64,000 nucleotides of DNA, taken from Chloranthus sessilifolius (Eukaryota; Streptophyta; Magnoliopsida; Chloranthales; Chloranthaceae). The stretch spans positions 1,067,299-1,131,298 of the forward strand of contig CM037597.1 in NCBI GenBank assembly GCA_021018995.1. The letters are read 5' to 3'. The notes beneath the pieces were generated by a model. It saw nothing but the letters and a program-made list of their open reading frames with translations. It was not told where the DNA came from and did no database searches. The position numbers were made by a program, and so were the translations under genes. Shown here piece after piece: positions 22,350 to 37,300 of the stretch; position 1 is the stretch's first letter; each line of letters begins with the position of its first letter.

Positions 22350-25300
22350 ATGGCCCCTTCGCCTCCCCTGCGGCACTTCCGGTCAAACATTTCAGACAAA
22401 TCCTTCCTGCGAGGCTTCCAACAACATCAGGTGAGGTTTTTTTTTTTTTTTTTTTTTTTTCTTTTTCTTTTTCTTTTTTTCTTTTCTTCTCCCTGCGACT
22501 ACTTCCTCTCCTGCCCTTTCTGTTTTTTTCTTTTCTTATTCCTCTTCTATTTCTTCTTCTCTTTTTTTGTTTTTCTGTTTTCCTGCTTCTTTGGGCCGAT
22601 ACACTTCTGCTTTTTCATCTTTTTCGTCTGATTTTAATAGCTTTTCATGGCTGTTTCTATCCCCTAAAATCAGCCACTAAAATCCAATTAAAATGGGGGA
22701 CTAGTGAAAATTCCCCATTTACATAATGGGATATTAGTATTAGTATTTTTTTGGGTATTTTGTACTATTTTCTTCATTAAAATTGATAATTTTTTTTTAC
22801 TTCAAATACATTATGATATCTTTTTTTATATTTATTTATATATTTATTATTATATTTTATTTTCCCTGACTTTTACCAACTTAGACCCTTGCCGATTTAT
22901 TGCCGACTCTTATGGTGGTTACTGCAAGAACACAGAGATTCACTACCTAGATGAGGTTTTCCAATAGAACAGTACACAAAACATACGTGGGGAAAGTCTT
23001 GGAGGTTATTGTATTCGCTCTTTGCCAACAGGTGTAAACTAACCTTTTTCTTTCAAGGACAGGTCGAATGGGCAGTTTTGTAGGCCCTAGAAAATTTGAG
23101 CTGCCAAGTTTATGATGCTTGGTAAACAGAACTTACTTCCTTAAGCTCTCAATTTCAATATGGCAGAATAACAACTAAAATAAGTAGATAAAGAAAATTC
23201 AGTTGCTCTTACTACTTACGACACAAGTGATGACATACCTCCGGTGGGTAGATTACAAAATCATGGAACCATTGTTATTTCAGTTGATCTAATTTTTTGC
23301 ATTTTATTCGTCAATTAGTGTAATGGTCACACGCAATTTTTTTCATTATATATATTTTTTGGGTATGGCAGTAGTATATTTGCCCACTTCCCTTTATCAA
23401 GCTACATGCAATTATGAAAGTAAAAGTTGGATTTGTTTTCTGATTTGGTTTCAGGGAAAGCCCCCTTCTGGACAAACTTTCCAAAGCTCACTTCCTTCAT
23501 TAAAAATTAGTTCCCTTTTTTGGGGGCCTAGGAGGACTGTTGACCCACAGGAAATGGATAGTTCCCTAGGGGAATTCACTTTGACAGGGTCAGCCCCAGA
23601 GGTGTCTCTCTGTTGGTCCTTTCTAAAAGTTTGTGTTTCTGAGGTGTTTTCTTATTCTATTGATGCATTTGTGGATATTAGGGAACCTCCCTCAATGTGA
23701 CGACGCCTCAGAAAGTTTCTCTTTCAGTCATTTCTTCAATTTCAGAGATTTCACCAAGGGACTGGGATGCATGTGCAGTGGATGCAACTGGGCTTGAGAA
23801 ACTTAATCCATTTCTGATGCATGCTTTTCTTTCGAGCTTAGAAGAGTCACATTGTGCAGTGAAGGTCAGCTTTTACATAACTCGTATAACCTTTCTGCTT
23901 CAGGTTCTACTACTACTTACCTACAAATTTTAGCTTTACTACTTGGCACATTGCTTCTTCTAACTTCTCAGTCATATATACATGCTTGAATTCATTATCC
24001 TCCATTGGAGGACGCTTGAGCGTCCTCCAAGTTTACATGAAGGTCCACGTGGTACCCAAAACACTATTTTGGTGCTACATGGAGCAAGGTTGGATTGTTT
24101 AGTTCATCTTTAAAAAAAGAATTCAAAAATTTCGTCTCCAATGATTGTTCTTTGATGTTTGAAATCTGGAACATTGAAATCAGTCAATGCTCTTTCAGTT
24201 GAAGTCTTTTGTTGGGTGGCACTTACTGATAAGATCTTAATGTTAGACAACCTTCCAAGGCGAAAGCAGCAACTCCCTAATCATTGCAAATGTGTAGAGG
24301 AGTTGGTGGACCATTTCCTTACCCACTCTGGGGCTGCTAGGAAGGTTTGGAACTATCATGAGATCCCCGCACGATCGCCACTTGAGAAGGTACTAGTTTT
24401 GACACAAAACTAGTAAAATCAGCAGGATGGTTGAAATTAGTTTTTCAAGGTAGGTGGTTAAATTAATTAATATCCCACCAAAATGCCACCTCTGCCAGTG
24501 AACCCGCAACAACACCTAATACTAACCATAGCCAGCAAAGCTTCAAAAAATTCCAAACAAAATATTTCATTCAACTCCCGTTCTAAATTAGATTTCAATA
24601 TTAATGGCCTTTAAATAGGCTTTTCCACCGCATAAAGAAATCCTAGTCTAACTCTATTTTTCAATTTAAAAAAAAAAATCCTAATTTTTTTAAAGCAATA
24701 AAAAGGTCCTAAACAATAAGGAAACTAAATCTATTTCTAATAAAAGAAATAAATCCTATTTTCTAAAATAAAATAATAAAAGAAACTAATCCTAATTCAA
24801 CCAATTGTCTTGAAATTCGTCAATTTCAGTGCAACCCTCGAAAATTGACCATAACTTCTTCAATATTCTTCAAAATTGCGCGTTTCTTGGCTCATTTGAA
24901 AGTTACTGCAATAAGGTTTTAAATAAAAGCAATTTGCATCAATCTGACGTCGTTTGACACTTGAAATAAGCAAACATAAAAGTGAGGGAATTGAAAGTTG
25001 AGGACTCTGTGACCGGTCGATTAGACTTTTCATCAATAAATTTTAGACTTCTCTTTCTTCTTTTCTTCCAATTCTTAAAATTTTTTAATTTTCTTCTTTT
25101 TCCTCTTTATCTTCAATATAAAATTCTCTTTATCACTCTTTTTTTATTGGCTTTTCTGCGCTGCATGAAGTTATTTCTTGAATCTTTTCCAAATTCCTGG
25201 GTCCTTCCAAAGTCGTGGATTGGAATTTGGGAAGAGTGTTTATGGTGGCCTTTCGGTGAAGTTGGTAGGTTGCTATGGTGTGCTCTTTTGCACGTAATCT

Positions 25301-28300
25301 GTAATTGGGGAGTTTGGAGAGAAAGGAATGAACATATCTTTGAAGAGAAAGTATAACCTATCTGTAAGGTTACCATTCAAATAGAATGAGAGTTGATTAA
25401 TGGGGTTATAGAAAAAAGAAACAATGCCAGGGCTTGACAATGTAAGATTTGAGAATGATTGGCAAAGAAGGTTATGACATCAAGCAAGAAGAGAAAAGAT
25501 AATCCCTAGATGGAGGATGGGAGGTTAAGATTGTGAGAGTTTACTCCCGTCCCTATCGGGAGGAGATACTTAGTTAAGAGGCACTGGGTTTTATTCTTAC
25601 ATACAAAAAGGGGAGCAGATGGTGATGCCGACTCTTGGCTAGGGGGGTGTTGATTGGAACTGTTTCCTACTCATTAACCATAGAAAGAAAGAATATATTT
25701 ATTTTTTTGACTAGTATACTCTTGCAATGGGTTAGTCGTCACTTACAGATTATATTCTGAGATACGCTGTTGAATGCGATGTAGAAATCTTAGTTTGTTA
25801 TGATTCTCTCTATATCTTCCCAACTTATTGCATCCTTAATCTCTTTACTGGTTTGATTTTAGAGCAATCTAAATGAATGGAACACCATACAATTTAAATG
25901 AATGGAACACCATAGGCAAAATCTAAGAATCTTAACATGCAAAAGAATTATACCCGGGGAAGCCTACTTTATCCTTGCTAGTTTCAGCAAAATTTGGGAA
26001 GGTGGTATTGATGAAATATTTACTAACATTTTGTAAAGTAATGATTGATTGATATTTATACTCAGGGAGGTGGATGCAGTCTGTGAATCACTGAGTGCTC
26101 TATGACTCCAGTTCAGTTCAGTAGCAATTTGTATATAATACAATGTTGAAAATTTAATGTTGTCAAAATCGGATCGTAAGGGTGGATCGATTTTGTGTTT
26201 AGGGATCAGATTGGATCGTAAGATCCCATAAATTATTTTCATTTTTGTAAAAAATTAAAATGATTATAAAAAAATCTAGAACAAATATAAAAAAATGACA
26301 AATCTTTTAGAACAAACGCCAGTGAAATATGAGATCCTATGAGGAAGATAATAGAAAAAGAATGAGTAGGGTTTTTGGAGAAGTGGAAGAAGAAAAAAGT
26401 TTGGGGTTTTTGTTTTTTTGCAAGAAAAGAACAGAGAGATTGAAAATTACTTTTTTAACTTTATCAAGTCACTTTTGACTTTAACATAAGGTTAGTTTAT
26501 TTGTAAAAGCAAAAAAAGAAAAAAAAAAGTTGAAGATAGAGTTCGTGGGTTTCTCGGCAACTAGGAACATGACTTTAAGTCGTGAGAGTTGGGATCCCAT
26601 GATCCATGTGGGATCTTATGGGATCGTACAATCCAACCCTAAAAACGATCCCTTCCTTGATCCGGATCGTTTTACCACACGATCCTCTAGGATCATACGA
26701 TCCGGATCATGGGTCATCCGATTTTAATAACACTGGTTGAAATTTTATGTTTAATCTACAAGGTATGCCCGCATGAACATTTGGAGCTATACCTGTGGGG
26801 TAGAATTGTTGTATACTTGTGCACCAGGAACTAAGAAGTCATTGTTATCATTATATCATAGGCACACCAATTGGTGATAATATTATACCCTTACAAATTT
26901 TTCTTCTCTTATATATGATCTTTCAGGTCCACAGTCCACATGAACTTTCGTATATGGTGTATCATATAGTTACCTGTATCAATTTGAACCTTCAGCCTTT
27001 ATTTTGATATCATGTCCAAACCTCTTTCAGGAAACAGGATGGTCACCACAGCACATTATTGCTCGGGACGAATTTAAAAATATCATAGGTGTTGTTCCAC
27101 TTTACCTTAAAAGGTTTAGCATCTGCGATGCTGTCAGCTTTACATTCTATTTTACTTTTCTTGTATAAATGCGTTTCTGACATTGTTGAATTATTTTTAT
27201 TGCTTTATCTATTTATTGGTGTCTGAAATATTTTAATTTGAATTTTCAGCCACTCATATGGGGAATTTGTCTTTGACCATTCTTGGGCTGATGCCTACTA
27301 CAGATTTGGTTCGCAATATTATCCAAAGTTGCAATGTTGTGTACCTTTTACTCCAGTAACAGGTCCAAGGATCTTAGTTAGGGACACTTGGTATAAGGAT
27401 CTAGTATTTGACAAGTTAGTCTGGGCACTGAAGGATTTGACTGCTAAGGTAATGCATGTACAAATTAGTTTTCTTTTCTTGATCCATAATTTAAGGGGCT
27501 GCTTGGCAATGCTCAGGAGGAGCTGATTTCACTTAGAATTGATTCCTGCGTAAGTGAAATCCGGAAGCTGTTTTTTGATGCTTCCGAATTCCAACCATTT
27601 TTTATGCAAAACAGGTTATGCGTGAGTCGGTTTTAGGTGCAATAAGGGCGGGAAGAACTCAGTTTGAGTTACCAAACGGTCGTGTTTTTAGTTTTCACAC
27701 GAGAAGCAGAAATCAGACCATCCGTACATTGCCAAACAGACCCTTTAGAGTGTACACAGATTTTTAGTTTTCTTCTTAAGATCTTTCATCCATCATTTCT
27801 TTCTGGATGCATTTCGTAACTCACTCTATTTTATTTTCTTTTATTTTTCATTTGGTTTAAGGTATGATAAGATATTGTAATGGAAAGTTAATTATAAATG
27901 CAAGGAATTTATGCTGTCTGTTTATATTGACCCTATGTAAATTCAACTGTGAAGAAACTTCCTGTATACTCTTCTGAATGCAACGTTTTTTGAGTGCCAT
28001 ACTATGTTTTTTTCCAAGTTGCTTTCAAATTGACTTTGTCCCTGAATCAAAGTGCTTTTGTGGATGCCTGCCAAATACTGGATACTGTATATCATTCAAA
28101 GTGCTTTTGTGGGTGGCTGCCAAATACTGGATACTGTATATCAAATGGTATTCCTATCAGTTCAGAAAATGAGACATTTAGGCCCCGTTTGGATAGGGGG
28201 AAAAGAAAAGAAAAGAAATTGATTGAATGGAAAGGAAATGTGCCAAATTCTCGCGTTTGGCAACATAATTATGAAGCGAGGACTAGGTGGAAAATGAAAC

Positions 28301-31300
28301 TATTTTCCTCACCTTTGGAAACCGCGAATTCTCTTTAAAATCAAACGATTTTATGAGTTCCGCCGGAAAACTCATGAATTCATGGTAGGTCTCTCTTTCC
28401 AATCTCTCCTCCCCCGAGTCTCTCAAATTTTCTCTTTCCGAATCTCTCTCTCTCTCTCTCTCTCTCCCTCTCCGAATCTCTCTCTCACTCCTATTTCTCT
28501 CTCTCTCACAACATATCAAATTTTGGTTTAGTGTGTAACATGTACACCAACGGTGGTGCTCCCTTTCTATTTTCTCTGTGTTATTACTCAATCCAAACAC
28601 CGAAAAATGTTGAATTCCTATTGCTTTCCAAAGGGTTGGAATCTATCGGATCTATAAATCCATTTCCACCATTTTCCTGGAAAATATCCAAATAGAGCCT
28701 TAAAGTTGTCACGAGCCAGTCAAGTCCCAATACTGTGGTATGCCTCGGGCTTGGGTCTAGGCTCAGGACTAGGCATTATGCTTGTGTTTGGCCTGGGCTG
28801 AACCTGATCTGATCAGTTGAGATACCTAGTTTCTCAGCAACTTTAGAGCAATTTACAATTTTTCTGATCTCCTTATTCAACTAAAATGGAATGTCTCTAT
28901 TACTAACTGGGCATTGTTACAGCATGTTTTGTTTGATGCTCACACTGAAGAATGTTTGAAACTGGCCAACCCACTTCTTATGGTTTGACACCCAATTGTA
29001 TTCGAGTTTCCTAGCCTAGGGGCATCATGTTTTTCTGTATGCCTGAATTTGAAATGTGTACATGATCATGCATTATAGGTGCAAAAGTGCTTATTTTCTA
29101 TCTTCAGATTGGTCTACTTTTATTTGAATTTCAGCATTTTTATAGTTATATTCATATATGTTCAAATAAAGAAGGACCTCTAGTATTAATGTTTTTTAAT
29201 TTGTAAATGGCCAAAAAAATTTGAATGATTTAAATGGCATTATTTTGGTCAATTTATTGTCTTTGCTGTATATTCTGATAGTTCCAGGTCTCATCATTGC
29301 ACATAACCTTCCCCTCTGAAAATGAGTGGCACAAGATGAAGGAACATGGATTTCTGCAAAGAATAGGCATGCAATACCACTGGAAGAATCGTAATTATAA
29401 GAAGTAAGTTATAAGCAACCATTCTATACTGGCCATAGAAACTTGCTTATATAAAAACCTTAGTTGGAAACTTGGAATTACAACTGATTTTTCGAACAGT
29501 ATTATTCAATTTGATTTCAATCTATGTCTTTAAATGCACCTTGAATCTGCATACGTTGCCATGCTCATTAGAGATCGACAGCTATGCTAGTTACTGGGTT
29601 ATTGACACTATCCACTGGGGAACTAGCTAATAATCATCCGTTGTTTGCTCTCTGTGTAGATAACACTAATAAAATAACATTACTGTTGTCAAACCTGTAC
29701 GTCTTTCGATTTGAGTTGTCAATATGAATCATACAATCCAAGTAGGAATTGTACGATTCGATATCATATGAGTCAAATTGAACCATGAGACGTCATGTTA
29801 TATGTGACAGCGAGCACTTCTTGTTATAGGTTTTGTTTTAAAACTATCTTTTTAATTAATTAATTTATTTTTTGACTTTCGAATAGAAAAAGTCTTATAA
29901 CTTTCTATATTAAACCTGTAAATAAATTTATTCAATAACTTAATCTTTGAACATAAAAGTTAATACATCTAGGATATGCGGCAAGAGTTTCATGTTGATT
30001 TAATTCAAAATGAAGCTTGGGAAATTGGAGCTGTTAATTACAATTTTCAATTTATTTAAAATTTTCCAGGCATATCAATATCTTCATGATCCAAAGACCA
30101 AATTAACTCAGAGTTGTTTGGAATTGTTTCTAAGATTGAAGGTTTCAAGGATTGGTGTTCTTTCTTCCGTCTTTCATACAATTTACCTTTAAGAACATAA
30201 CCAACATGTTCAAGAAAGGTACTATAGATGGATGCTGAAAACTGTTAAAATGTTCATTTTCTCTGGGCAAGCAAGAGCCAGCATTCTCTCATGCATGATG
30301 GCATTTTATGATCGGTTGCCAACTGACTTATTTACTTCTTAGGCAAGAAAGGAATTTTATAGTTTGTAAAAAAATCGTCAGACTTGAGACAACTGGAAGA
30401 TAGTTAGAAATGACGCTGAGAGAACCGACGCTGAAAGATATGGCAGGACATTGTCAAGAAAAACGGCACTGGAAGGATTGGCAGGCCATCTGATATGGCC
30501 GATGGTGGGATATTTTTTTGTCAGAATCTTGCAAACGAGGTAGCAGATTGAAAATTGTGAACCAGGCGTTCCGGAAAGGATTTTGGTCCTCATATTGCAA
30601 ACGAGGTAGCAGATTGCAAACTACTTTTAATGACTCGACCGAATTAACCTTGCGAGTTGACAAAATCTCGGTTAGTCTAGTTTATAGTTGAGTTTCAAGT
30701 CAACTCACGAAGTTTAGAATCATAGTCTTTGAGTAAGATCAGATCTCAAAAATAGATGGGATCGTTGGGAGAACAATGTTATGAGTGTCTGTGAAAGGTT
30801 TAGTGTGGCTTGATTTTACTTATTTGGCTTTTGGTTTGGCGAGTTGGATCATGTTTCATAGGAAGAATTTTGTAATTTCTCTTACATATTTGAGGCGAAG
30901 GGTGATTCTGGTATTTTTTAAGAATAGGGGCATTTTATTTTTGTTGTTATTGGGTCTTCATATGCAGATTTTCCTGCACATGGTGGATAACTTGATCACG
31001 ACATTTTTATTATTATAGGGGCTGTTATTTTGAGTAAATTTTGTAAAATATTTTTTTGCCACAAGTTTATTTGTCATTGAGGTTCCTTTTCTTGGTTTTT
31101 TACATATTACCTGCATAGTCATGGTTTCTGTTTTTGTAAAATGAAATTGGCATGATTTGCAAACAATCAATGGTTGTTGCTTTATGTAAAGTCAACTAGT
31201 CCATTGCATCTTGATATGCTCGTTTTACGCAATTATTCATTGGACTTTTTATGTAATATAATGTCTTTAATCTTGTGGAAAACTCAAAGGTATTCATTTT

Positions 31301-34300
31301 GTGCCACAGTTTTGATGATTTTTTGATGGACATGAAGCAAAGCAAACGAAAAAATATTCGTCAAGAGCGCAAAAAGGTTAGCCTAGTCCAAGCCCTTTTT
31401 GGTACGATTGATATCTATAGTTGCAACTAAATCATGTAAACGCAAATCACAAACCAGCATTAAGAGTTCAGACATACTAAACACTTTGATTAGCATTTTA
31501 AGATTCAAGGTCCGAAGCTGAAGAGTGGTTTTTATGCCATAAACTTTAAGGGTTTGTTTGGATAAAAACCTGGATAGTGGCAGCTTTGGATTTATGAATT
31601 CCATTGATTCTCATGGGCTTTAAGCTTACGAGAATCCACATGATTCCTTTATTTTTCTGCTGTTTGGATTACTTGTAGGAATCCCATGGATTCCGAGGTG
31701 TGTTTAGGATAAATCCTGCACTGTACATTTTATTTGATTTTCCGAGAGCTCGGAAAATTAAAATTCAAAGGTGCCCCTCAGATTTTTCTATCGAAAAACG
31801 AATGATTTTCAGAGTCACTTTTCCAAGCCTTAAAGCATATCCAAGCATTGATTAGCTTAGATTTCAGAATCCGACCCTTTCGATTCCTCTATTTCCATGT
31901 ATCCAAACATATGCTAATACTTTTTTTTTTGGTCGGTAATAGAAATTTATATTGATAACCAGCAAGATGCTGAAAGGACTAATACAAAGACAACCTGACC
32001 AAAACGGAAGCAACAAAAAACAAAAAGACTGAACCCAAGCAACACAAGAACAGAGACAGGCCAGGGGGATGTCTCACACAACTAAAGCAGCTAAACCAGT
32101 TCCTACTTTAACACGGGTCCCAGGGAGAATAGTCCCCATTAACACCCTCACCGCCTCTTGCAACCCAAAACCACATCACATCTCTGACTGATTTCATAAT
32201 CATCCTCACATGCTGACTTTTACACTTGAAAATCCGCATGTTCCTCTCGCGCCAGATACTCCAATTGACCTCAAAGAAAGCTGCCTTCCAGTAATCTCCT
32301 AGTTGGCCCTCAAAACTGATGGAAGTCCATGCCAAGAACTACTGGTAGTTCGAAGAAGGGGTAACCCAATACATGTTAAAGGATTTTAGAATGATGCTCC
32401 AAATCTTGTGGGCAACCCCACAGTGAAGGAGGAGATGCGCAACAGACTCTTCCTCTTAGAGGCACATAACGCATTGATTGGGTATGTCCTTCCCCCGCCG
32501 AATGAGCTGATCTATCGCTCAAATTCTTTCTTTGAAGAGGGTCCACACGAAGAATTTTGCATTAGGAGGGATGGCCGCCTTCCACAGCCCATGAACTTTG
32601 ATGAGCGGGCGGCTCGAAAGCATCTGGTAATACGATTTGACACTGAAGCTGCCATCTTTGCTAGGAGTCTAGATTCGCTCATCTTGACCGAGAAGGTTCC
32701 AAAGCACATTGTAGAGTAAGTGCAACAGTTTAGAGAAGGAGGCCATCTCTTCATCTCTCAGGAGCCTTCTAGTGTTGACATCCCACAATCTTCCTCCTAT
32801 GGTATCTGTGACAAACTCTTTGATCAGCCCCCAAGGGTTAGAGGAGATGGTGTAGATGTTGGGGAAAGATGATTTGAGGGAGCGATAGTCCGCCCATGAG
32901 TCCTCCCAGAACCGAATCCGGGATACCCATCCCCAACTGAATTGAATCCCTCTCGCGTAAAACGACCATGTACCACAGATGCCTTTCCACCAGGCCAATG
33001 TGCCTTCGTGGACTGTAGTGCTGATGCCCCAATTACCACTCGAATGCCCATACTTTTCAACCAGCACCAGCCACCAAAGATTGTCACTTTCAGCCACCCT
33101 ACCTGCTTGCCAAAGCCACTTTCCAAGGAGCGCAATGTTAGTCGACCTCATATTGCGAATTCCAAGACCCCCACAACTTATAGGCAGTTGGCAGGTGCCC
33201 TAGTTAAGCAGGTGGTATCGTTTATCTAGACTCGAACCCTCCCAAAGGAAGTTCCTTTGGATTTGTTCGAGACGATTGATCACTCCGATTAGGCATTTGA
33301 ACATCAACATATAGAAGATAGGCAGATTGGACAGGACCGTTTTAACCAGGAGAAGTCGGCCTCCACTACTGAGGAGTTTTCCTTTTCACGAAGACAGCCG
33401 TTGTTTGAATCTTTGAATTACCGGATCCCAAGCTTTGGTTGAAGGTTGTTTGAGCCCAAGCGGCAAGCCTAAGTACTTGATTGGGAACTTCTCGATTGCA
33501 CAATTTACACTAGCCGTTATTTCTGTCATAAGTAGATCGTTGATCTTGATTCCTGTTATTGCCGACTTGAGTAAATTAATGCGCTGACTCGAGACAACCT
33601 CGTACACCGAAAGATCTTAGTTAACGACCTGAACTTCGACACATCACCCTTCCCAAATAGAACAGTATCATCAACGTATTGAAGATGCGAGATGAAATGA
33701 CCCTGAGATCCCATCTGAATACCGAAAATGAGATGCAACTGTCTCGCACGGGCAATGAGGCCAGTTAGCGCTTCACCCACCATATTGAATAAGAAGGGGG
33801 AGAGCGGGTCCCCCTGACGGATCCCTCTAGAGCTTTTGAAGTACCCTGCTAGTGTTCCATTAATCAATATCGAGAATCAGGCAGAAGAAATACATGCTCG
33901 CATTCACCCCCTCTAGGTAGACTCGAACCCAAACCCGTCAAGCATGTAATCTAAGCACTCTCAGCTGACACGATCGAATGCCTTCTCCAGATCCACCTTC
34001 CAAAGGGCTGTGGGCTGATGCGCCTGACGGGCCGAGTGAATCACCTCTTGGACCACCGTGACCAGATCCACTAATTGTCTCTCTTGAATGAATGCACCCT
34101 GATTTACCGAAATTATCTTGCCCGCTAGCGGTTTAATTCTGTTGGTTAGCACTTTGGCGATTATCTTGTACAGGCAATTAATAAGACAGATCGGGCGAAA
34201 ATTCGATAGTTCCTCTGCCCCTCCTTTTTTGGGATGATGGTGATGAAGGTAGAGTTGAGGCTTCGGCCAATAAAGCCGGTGGCATGGAACTCGTGAAGCA

Positions 34301-37300
34301 TATATATCAGATCTGCCTTTAGGATTGGCCAAAAAGACCAGTAGAATTCCATTGTGAGCCCGCCCAGGCCCGATGATTTGTTCTTGCCTCCGAACTTGAT
34401 GGCCAGCCAAACGTCATCCTCACTAAATTGTTGTTCCACATCTGCACTTTCTTCCTTATAGATCGATTGAAACACCAGCCCGTCTAACTTTGGCCGAGGT
34501 AGACCTTCATCTGAATACAATTGAGAATGGAAGGCGACTACACGCTCCCAGATCTGCTCGTACCCAGAGTAGGTGACCCCCTCAACAACAATACTGCCCA
34601 CGTAATTGATTTTATTCCGCACATTGGCAACCGCATGGAAGAACTTGGTGTTGTGATCCCTCGCTTTTAGCCATTGCACCTTGGCCTTCTGCCTCTAGCA
34701 CACCTCGGCCATGCACTTGTTGAATTCCAGCTTTTTTTAAGTCCTCTCTTCTCTTTCCTCGATCGACAGGCCCCTATTTTCCTCCAGAGTCAAGCTCTTT
34801 CAACCGCATGAGCAAAGTCTCTTTCGTGATATGGACCAGCCCATACACATTTCTGTTCCAAGCCTTGATGCGACCCTTGACCCACTGAAGCTCAGAAATG
34901 AATTGGAAAGCTGTTGTCCCTGAAGGTGCCGGTTCGTTCCATCAAGTAGGAACCGTCACTTTAAAATTGTAATCAAGCAACCAAATGTTTTCGAATCGGA
35001 ACGGGGACGACCCGTTCTCCCTAGATTCACAACTTAGTAGTAAAGGCCGGTGATCTGATACAACCTTGGCCAATCCTTCCAACCTAGCAGCCGAAAAGAT
35101 TTCCAGCCACTCCAGAGTGCAGAGAAACCTATCCAGCCGACTTAAAGAGGGCGCTTCTTGAAGGTTGGACCAAGTGAATCTCGATCCAGATAGAGGGACA
35201 TCCATCAGCCCCAGTCAGAGATGGGGTTAAAATCATGCATCACTGCCACATCCGATGGCCCACCCTGCTTTCCGTAAGCCCATCTTATGGCGTTGAAATC
35301 ACCCGCCAGACATAGAGGTGATCCCATCTCGCTGTGATGGCTGCTAGTTCAAACCAGAAATCACCTTGATATCTGTCATCCGATGGGCCATAAATGCCAG
35401 AGAATGACCATACTTTGCATGTATCTTTATTCCGAAGCACAACAGAAGCCGAGTACAACCCCACTTCCTCATCCTCTTTGACGAACATAGTAGTATTCCA
35501 GGCAACCAGAATACCGCTCGAGGCACTGGTGGAGTTGACCCCGATCCAATCCCAGCGATTTCCTCCAAGCACAGAGGCCTCTTTGGCCTTGTCGCAGCTT
35601 CCCTATTTAGTCTCTTGAAGCATAATCACTGTCGATCATTGCGATCACCTGTTTTACCCCGACCCGTTTCTGCCCGTCACAGATACCCGTCACATTCTAG
35701 GAGAACATCTTCATTATCTGACTAAGCTTGGCCCGCCCATGAAAGTGAACTAGGTGTTAAGCACCCCCAGCTCCCCTCCCATCTGACATCCCCCACTGTA
35801 ATCGAGTGAGTTCTCGAGGAAAGACACCGCGCTTCTTCTTGTTGTTGTCGTGCTGACTAACCATAATAGACCGGAACACCTCCCTGAGGGCTTCGTTAGA
35901 CCATTTGAAGGTCATCCCGAGATCACGGCTAACTCGAATAAGGCGGTCAATCTCATCAGAATTTCTGGTGCCGTCTATGAGGGCACATCCCATAGCAACG
36001 GAGGAGCTGATGGACTTGGCGCAAGGAGGACCAAAGGAACAATGAACCCAACACCGATCTTAACTTGACAGAGTGCTCTCAACGGGAGCGACTCCACTGA
36101 AGAGTTAGATGAGGATTTGGATGCTGCGCAAGGGATCATGGCCGAATTCCGATTGGTCAACGAGTGGAGGCAAGAGGCTGGGTGTTCAGAAGGAAGACGA
36201 AGATGATCTGGGTTGGGCTCTGTAGTTGCAGGGTTGATGTTAGTGGCCTCAGAACTCCGCTCGGTCACAACAGTAACTCTCCCATCCCAACTCTCATCCC
36301 CAAATAACTTGTAGACCCGTGGCTTCAGTCCCGATAGGGGCGAACCCGTCCGAAGAAGCACCATAGTCGAAGTAGACCACAGATCCGAAAGCTGGAAGCT
36401 AAACATGGGTTCAAACCCGCCACAAACCTGGATGATACTCCCTGCCAGCTGGACCCCATTAGAAGAATAAGTGTCACGTGTCGCCCTGATATGCTTTCTT
36501 TGAATTGAAGGTGTGTGGGGCATGTGACTTCCAAGTGCAACTTCATATATAATAGGCAAACACACCTCCGTAGAACTTTCGAGGTTATATGATGTGGTAT
36601 GGTCAAAACCCAGCGATACTGTGTGCCCGTTTCGAGAAACCTCCAAGCGTCCACAACGTGCTGTCTCCTTGGTGCAGCGCGAGCTTCAAGGAGTACTATT
36701 TCTGTATCTTTGGCGCAGAAAAACCCTAAAGCTCTTTTTGTTACCACCATTCTTCTTCCTCAGACAAACTGAAGCCTCGTTCACCATAGGATCCCAAGGG
36801 CGATCCTCATCGTCGTCCTTCTCTGCAGGCGTCCAGGACGTCTTACCAACCTCTTCAGTCTGCAGCTGGGAAGCGAAGTCCTTGGTGTACGACTCCCTCT
36901 TAGCCATTGCTTGCATCAACGATACAAGATCCGCAACGAAGAAGCTAGAAGATTGCTGTTGGGTCTCCGGCGCAGTGGCTTGCAACTGCTCTAGGGATCT
37001 CACATCACCCTCCATCGATATAGAGTTTTCACCGTCAAGATTTTCAAACCAATCTTTAATTTCTCCTTCCTTGAGCTCAACCCTTGTACTATAAGCACTC
37101 CGGTTAGACCCCGAGGTTCCATGGCCCCTCGCTGGCGCGGACGCCCACCTATGGAGCGTTGGATTCACGGACAAGCACCCCTCTGAACTTTGCGACGCTG
37201 GCCAACCGGTCCTTTACACCCCATCCCCTAGTGGTTCGATCTCTGGAAATATTTTTTATGCGGGACCACTGAATATGTCTACGTCGCTGTTCCCGGGCCC

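Noticed and set aside
22350-22631. Phe-rich 93-codon open frame
   Set aside because: Only the first 27 codons before the GTGAGG donor are credible; the rest is translated from a poly-T/CTTTT tract.
28283-28600. Arg/Glu-rich 105-codon minus-strand frame
   Set aside because: It is the (TC)n microsatellite inside a Tourist-like MITE read as repeated ERER codons.
36594-37094. 166-codon plus-strand frame
   Set aside because: Opposite-strand shadow of LINE B ORF1, which carries the family motifs on the minus strand.
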